A stretch of 64,000 nucleotides of DNA, from NCBI GenBank assembly GCA_031216915.1, contig CM062295.1, positions 180,434,927 to 180,498,926 on the forward strand. Direction: 5' to 3'. The notes beneath the pieces are model-generated. The model was given only the letters and a program-made list of their open reading frames with translations. It did not search any database and had not been told where the DNA came from. Positions within the stretch are counted from its first letter, which is position 1, and every line of letters begins with the position of its first letter. Origin of the DNA: Pictodentalium vernedei. Taxonomy: Eukaryota; Mollusca; Scaphopoda; Dentaliida; Dentaliidae. A program made the position numbers and the translations under genes. Below are positions 60,030 to 64,000 of the stretch, piece after piece.

Positions 60030-60939
60030 TATTGTCCCTTTGACAGGGGGTTTACTCAATAACCTACATGTACAGTAAAGGTAGTCATAATGTTTGAGAC
60101 GTTTGATCAGAATTAGTTCATTAATGAAGGAATAGTTGCACAAACAAAAATCTCATACATGTATACAAATCTATATTGAAGCTTCAAAGTTATAGGGGAA
60201 ATAATTTGGTAAAAGTCATCACGGATGGGAAATTTGGAAATATGTGCATGCTCACTCATTAGCCATGTTTAAGAAGTTTCATCAAAATCAGTTCAATAAT
60301 GCTGGAGGGGTAGTTGTACACATAAGAATATCTCATTTGGAAATTCATAATAAATCTACACATAAGTTGGTTAAAATCGTCACAGATCAAAAATTTGGGA
60401 ATATGCATATATCCACTTGTTAGTCATAATGTTTCAGAAGTTTTATCAAAATGGGTTCATTAATGAAGGAAGGGTTCCACACACAAAAATCTCCGATACA
60501 AATCTATATTAAATCTTCCAAATTGAAGGGGAGATAGCCTGGTAAAATTCACCACAGATTGCAAATTTAGAAATATATGCATGTTCACTCATTAGTAGCC
60601 ATGTTTAAGAAGTTTCATCGATATTGGTTCAATAATGTTGGAGGAGTTGCTCACACAAGAATCTCATTTGGAAATCCATAATAAATCTAAGTTTATGGGA
60701 GATAACCTTGTTAAAAATGTCGCAGATCAAACATTTTAGAATATGTGCACGTCCACTTGTTAGTCATAATGTTTTGAGACGTTTGATCAAAATCGGTTAA
60801 AAAATGTAGGAGTTTTTGCATGCACAAGAATCTACATGTATGGATGAACAGACGAATGGACATATGTGCAGATGTACTGGGCATCAACAACAATATAACC
60901 CCCCCCCCCCCCCAAACTTCTTAGAAGTGGGGGTGTAAA
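60030..60939 (+). mobile_element. Pearl/Helentron-like element, family g
   Basis: Probable 5' hairpin CCCTTTGACAGGG and subterminal GGGGGTTTA near 60040. Half-monomers of about 170 bp alternate (GTCATAATGTTT at 60083, 60423 and 60763; AGCCATGTTTAAGAAGTTTC near 60261 and 60596), giving a 340-bp dimer period. The tail has GATGAACAGACGAATGGAC, a C run, ACTTCTTAGAAGT and GGGGGTGTAA. The exact 5' end is uncertain. Confidence 0.65.
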
Positions 60940-61002
60940 AATATCAGTTGCATTCACTTAATTCAAGTTTATCAGTGGTATAAATATAGAAAACAACTTG
61001 GG

Positions 61003-61641
61003 TAGACCTGAAACGGTTAACCGATTAATCAATGATCAACGTCTTGATCGATCAAAAAAGTAATTGATCGATTAACCGTTACTTTTGAACTATTGTTTTA
61101 TATAGGTTATCAAGGGAACAAACTTGCTCCAAAACACGCCCACGTCACACTGACTCACATAAATTATATGAGACAGAGTGAAGCATGCAAGTTACGTGCC
61201 GACATACTTGTACATGTGCATGTATCAGCAGCTGGAAATGGTCATTCTTAACCCTTTACCCAATGTGGTTGAAAGATGATACTTGCAAAATAAATTCTTA
61301 AATTACTAAAAAATTTTCAATTTTTGTCTCAAAACATAGCTTATGAACCCCCCCCCCCCCTCCCCCCCCCCCCCCCCCCCCCCCCACTGTGACGAGCTCA
61401 AAGGAGCTCGTCCCAATGAAAGGTCATAAGCTATGTTTTTGAGACAAAAATTGAAAACATAATAAAATTTGAAGCGCTGGCCGGTTTTTCACGTTATGTT
61501 GGGTAAAGAGTTAATATGCTGTAAATCATCAATAGTACGGCAATTATTCAGCTACCTATTAGGGTAAGTGATTAATCGGTTAACCAAGGTTAATCCATGT
61601 GATTAATCGATCAAGAAAACCTTTTAACCATTTTAGCTCTA
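61003..61641. mobile_element. hAT-type MITE with nested TTAA MITE
   Basis: Ends TAGACCTGAAACGGTTAA and the inverse of TAGAGCTAAAATGGTTAA, flanked by an exact 8-bp duplication AACTTGGG at 60995-61002 and 61642-61649. Subterminal GATTAATCGATCAA-type palindromes are typical of hAT ends. A family-1 TTAA MITE (61248-61514) lies inside. No transposase. Confidence 0.85.
61248..61514 (+). mobile_element. TTAA MITE, family 1, with C-tract expansion
   Basis: TTAACCCTTTACCCAATGTG to GTTGGGTAAAGAGTTAA. Where other copies have GACCCCTCATTGG this one has a roughly 36-base, nearly pure C tract (61350-61385), lengthening one arm of the hairpin. Confidence 0.8.
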
Positions 61642-61851
61642 AACTTGGGTAGAGTACAAGGGACAGGAATCAATGACCCTTGGTGGAGTTTTCCTGTATT
61701 TCACACAGGGCTTGTGAAAACTCAACCTTGGGTCGTTGATTCCAGTTCCCCATACTCTATCCTCGTAGTGTTCTGTCTTAACTCCCAGCACTCTGGTAGT
61801 ATTTTAAAATTTTCGTCATGGACTCCATGTTGGCCATGCAGAATGAAAAAG

Positions 61852-61991
61852 TTAACAAATTATACCTTGTTTGACAGAGCTCAATGAGCTCTGTCAAACA
61901 AGATATAGTTTTTTAAATTCTCAGTTGCATTGTGGGGAAAAATCCACTGCTGAAAACCTGGTTATTTTGACATCAGCATGCAGCGGGTTAA
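61852..61991 (-). mobile_element. Short TTAA element, family-2-like end
   Basis: TTAA at both ends. The right end is the inverse of TTAACCCGCTGCATGCTGAT, like the family-2 start. Perfect hairpin CTTGTTTGACAGAGCTC-AAT-GAGCTCTGTCAAACAAG near 61868-61904. A shorter relative of family 2. Confidence 0.65.
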
Positions 61992-62573
61992 TATACAAAT
62001 ATAAAACTGTTTTTCTTTTGCACCTGTCATTTTGTTGCTTTTTTTCAATTTGACAGCCTCTTCTGCGCATTTAATCAGAACAAAGTTATCATTACATTTG
62101 TACAGTGATGCAAAACTGTTGATGAATTTTACCCTCAATTGAAAGAGAGTAATCAATTCTTGCTTAATAGAATGTACTGACTGCCTGTTTAAAAATAACT
62201 GTCCTTGTGAGGAAAAAGAAAATGTACTACTCAAAGTAGATCACAAAAGTGCATACAGTATTGCATGGGCTAATACAGGCTGATTTAAATCCACCATACA
62301 GGGTTTGGGCATCCTAGATTTGGGCACCAAAACATGAAATGAAAATAACACCATGCCAAAAAGGATAAACTAATTCACTATTAAACAAAGTTGCAATGAT
62401 CTCTTACTTTTACATCTGTACTGGCTGACTAAAGCAACATGGCAGACAACGCATGCACAAAATCTGACTTCAGAATAGGTATATAACAAGCTACTCATTG
62501 AAAATAGAATCTGTTTTCATTTTCGGAATTCACTAAAAAAAATAAAACTTTCCACAATCCATTCCAATGAGGT
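61992..62573. other. Unassigned DNA
   Basis: About 580 bp, nothing recognised. A 90-codon - strand frame at 61962-62234 overlaps the preceding MITE and has no known similarity. Confidence 0.5.
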
Positions 62574-62810
62574 TTAACTCCTTACATGCTGATGGCAGAT
62601 ATTCCTGCCTAGGACAGAATTCCTCTTACCACTGAAACAAGTATAATTTGGACACATTTAATCAAATTTTACTCCTGTAAATTTTTTCATGAATGATTCC
62701 TTGCATTAAATTTCGATGAATTTGTCATCAAACCTTGTCATGGCTGCTTCATAGCAGCCATGACCAGATCTGACGAAAAATGTCTTGAAAGTACTCAGCA
62801 GGTTAAAAGT
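62574..62810 (+). mobile_element. TTAA MITE, family 2, cut by a hAT element near its end
   Basis: TTAACTCCTTACATGCTGAT, central hairpin CATGGCTGCTTCATAGCAGCCATG, then CAGCAGGTTAAAAGT. The final bases continue only after the hAT element at 62811-63884. Confidence 0.75.
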
Positions 62811-63884
62811 TAGTGACTGTGTTGGGAGGTTAACCGAAAATACAACTCGGTGCCGGTTACTTAAAAACACCAACCGATCTGAACATGAGATGACCGTCAG
62901 TCCGGACACGTCTTTATTTAACTGCACAATCTTGAATGCTGTCACTTCATGTAATGTGTTAAATAAAAAGGGCGGAAATCACAGAAAAAAATCAGAGCCG
63001 GGTAGGCCTAATAAATAACTTTTTTGGTCCCATAATATAATCGTATTTATGTATTAAATAAACTTCTATCGAATGACAAATGAATTACCAAAATGACCAC
63101 ACACTTTACTTTAATGCAATATCCATGCATCTGCTGGTCACTGTCAGTAATTTCGATGTATCTGTTTGAATGGAATTACAAAAACAGTTGGACACTATAC
63201 TTGCTCCAATAACATTTTCAAGGCTGCAGGCCAGCATTGGGGGATTTCAGTATCAATACACGAAACTCATCAATTTTCATGACTTTCAACACCAACGGTA
63301 AAACATTGTATCTATAAAATGTTCAGTTTATCAAATGCGGTTTCCTTTGCTGAACTGGAACTTACCACTTGCTCTGCATATAATACTGTCCGATATATTT
63401 ATTTTTACAAGCATTTTTGACAGTTGAAATCTGAAAATAGGTTTCAAATTCACAGTTGAAGTCCGATAAAAATTAGGGTTACAATGACCTAAATGAACGA
63501 CTTTTACTTTGTAAAATTTTTAGGGTCGGCATAATTGTTTAGGGTCGGTCTGGCTACCCTAAACAAAGGGATTTTTTTCTTTGGCCTGACATTTCACAAC
63601 ATTACACCTTCAGCATTTTTTTACCCAAGTTGTGCATTACTACTACAACATTTTCCTCTTGTATCGTGTGTGGCTGGGGTGGGGGGGGGGGGGGGTGGGG
63701 GGGGGGAGGGGGGAGGGGAGGCTTCCAGTGCTATTCAACCGTATATCCCAAGTGTTTATAGTGTTTATAGTGTTTAATACTTGAATATTTTTCTCTAAAA
63801 AAAAACAAAACCAGAGTCAACTCTTTTTTTAAAAAACGAGTCGAAACTGAAACTGTGGAAAAATTTCATAACCTCCCAACACTA
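62811..63884. mobile_element. hAT-type element inserted in a MITE end
   Basis: Right end is the inverse of TAGTGTTGGGAGGTTA. The left end TAGTGACTGTGTTGGGAGG has six extra bases. The 8-bp duplication TTAAAAGT (62803-62810) and TTAAGAGT (63885-63892) has one mismatch. CAGTG/TAGTGTTGGG ends are common in hAT families. No transposase recognised; a G-rich tract lies inside. Confidence 0.7.
63679..63720 (+). repeat. G-rich low-complexity tract
   Basis: Nearly pure G with single T or A breaks. An 80-codon frame across it is an artefact. Confidence 0.85.
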
Positions 63885-63899
63885 TTAAGAGTTACATGT

Positions 63900-63955
63900 A
63901 AATGCTTTTTGAGAATATTACTGGCTGGGTTTGGCTATTACATTGGGAAAGAATT
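63900..63955 (+). mobile_element. TTAA MITE, family 1, right-end fragment
   Basis: TTTTTGAGAATATTACTGGC ... CATTGGGAAAGAATTG matches the right end of the family-1 MITE (GAATAGCGCTGGCCGG ... GTTGGGTAAAGGGTTAA) with decay. Confidence 0.55.
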
Positions 63956-64000
63956 GCTATATATGTACATGTAGATGAGATTTACACTATGGCTGTACAG

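Noticed and set aside
63535-63777. 80-codon frame with a glycine run
   Set aside because: The glycine run is the translated G-rich tract inside a hAT element.

Overview
This is animal (eukaryotic) DNA. It is AT-rich, intron- or intergenic-like, and I could not support a single intact host gene, rRNA, tRNA gene or CRISPR array in 64 kb. Almost every recognisable block is a transposable element or an array of tandem repeats. The frequent TACATGTA words, and many elements built like the 'pearl' repeats of bivalves (5' hairpin, tandem core, GGAC-rich tract, 3' hairpin), suggest a lophotrochozoan, most likely a bivalve mollusc. That assignment is inference from repeat style only.

The dominant class is a group of non-autonomous rolling-circle-like elements, here called pearl/Helentron-like. 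I find about fifteen. Each complete copy has a short perfect 5' hairpin, then a roughly 10-base subterminal repeat, a core of tandem monomers, usually a (GGAC)n-like tract, then a 3' hairpin and the inverse of the subterminal repeat ending in CTAA or TATAA. At least seven terminus families (a to g, with a possible eighth, h) share this layout but not their sequence.

Layout: 1-6.5 kb holds two convergent family-a elements, with SINEs. 6.5-13.5 kb holds SINEs, TTAA-flanked MITEs, a family-h element, a 5' fragment of family b and a mariner-type MITE. 13.65-16.58 kb is a hAT element carrying a family-b element. 18-19.4 kb is a 152-bp array with a family-e tail. 20.86-24.84 kb is a four-level nest: mariner-type MITE, then a family-e element, then a CR1/L2-group LINE, then a family-f element. 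25-35 kb is mostly unassigned DNA with hairpins, two abutting TTAA MITEs and a 161-bp array. 35.6-39.35 kb is a family-b element with a four-monomer higher-order repeat. 41.6-42.9 kb is a 700-bp tandem duplication. 43-58.5 kb is an array of a 345-bp unit whose copies are separated by pearl/Helentron-like elements or a MITE. The last of these elements (8 kb) contains a foldback-like element that itself contains a fossil tyrosine-recombinase (Ngaro/DIRS-like) retroelement. 59-64 kb holds a SINE, a family-g element, two hAT elements and several TTAA MITEs.

There is no gene network to describe. The window records layered insertion, and nesting plus empty-site comparison gives the order of events. 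Rolling-circle-like elements lie almost all on the + strand and SINEs/LINE almost all on the - strand.
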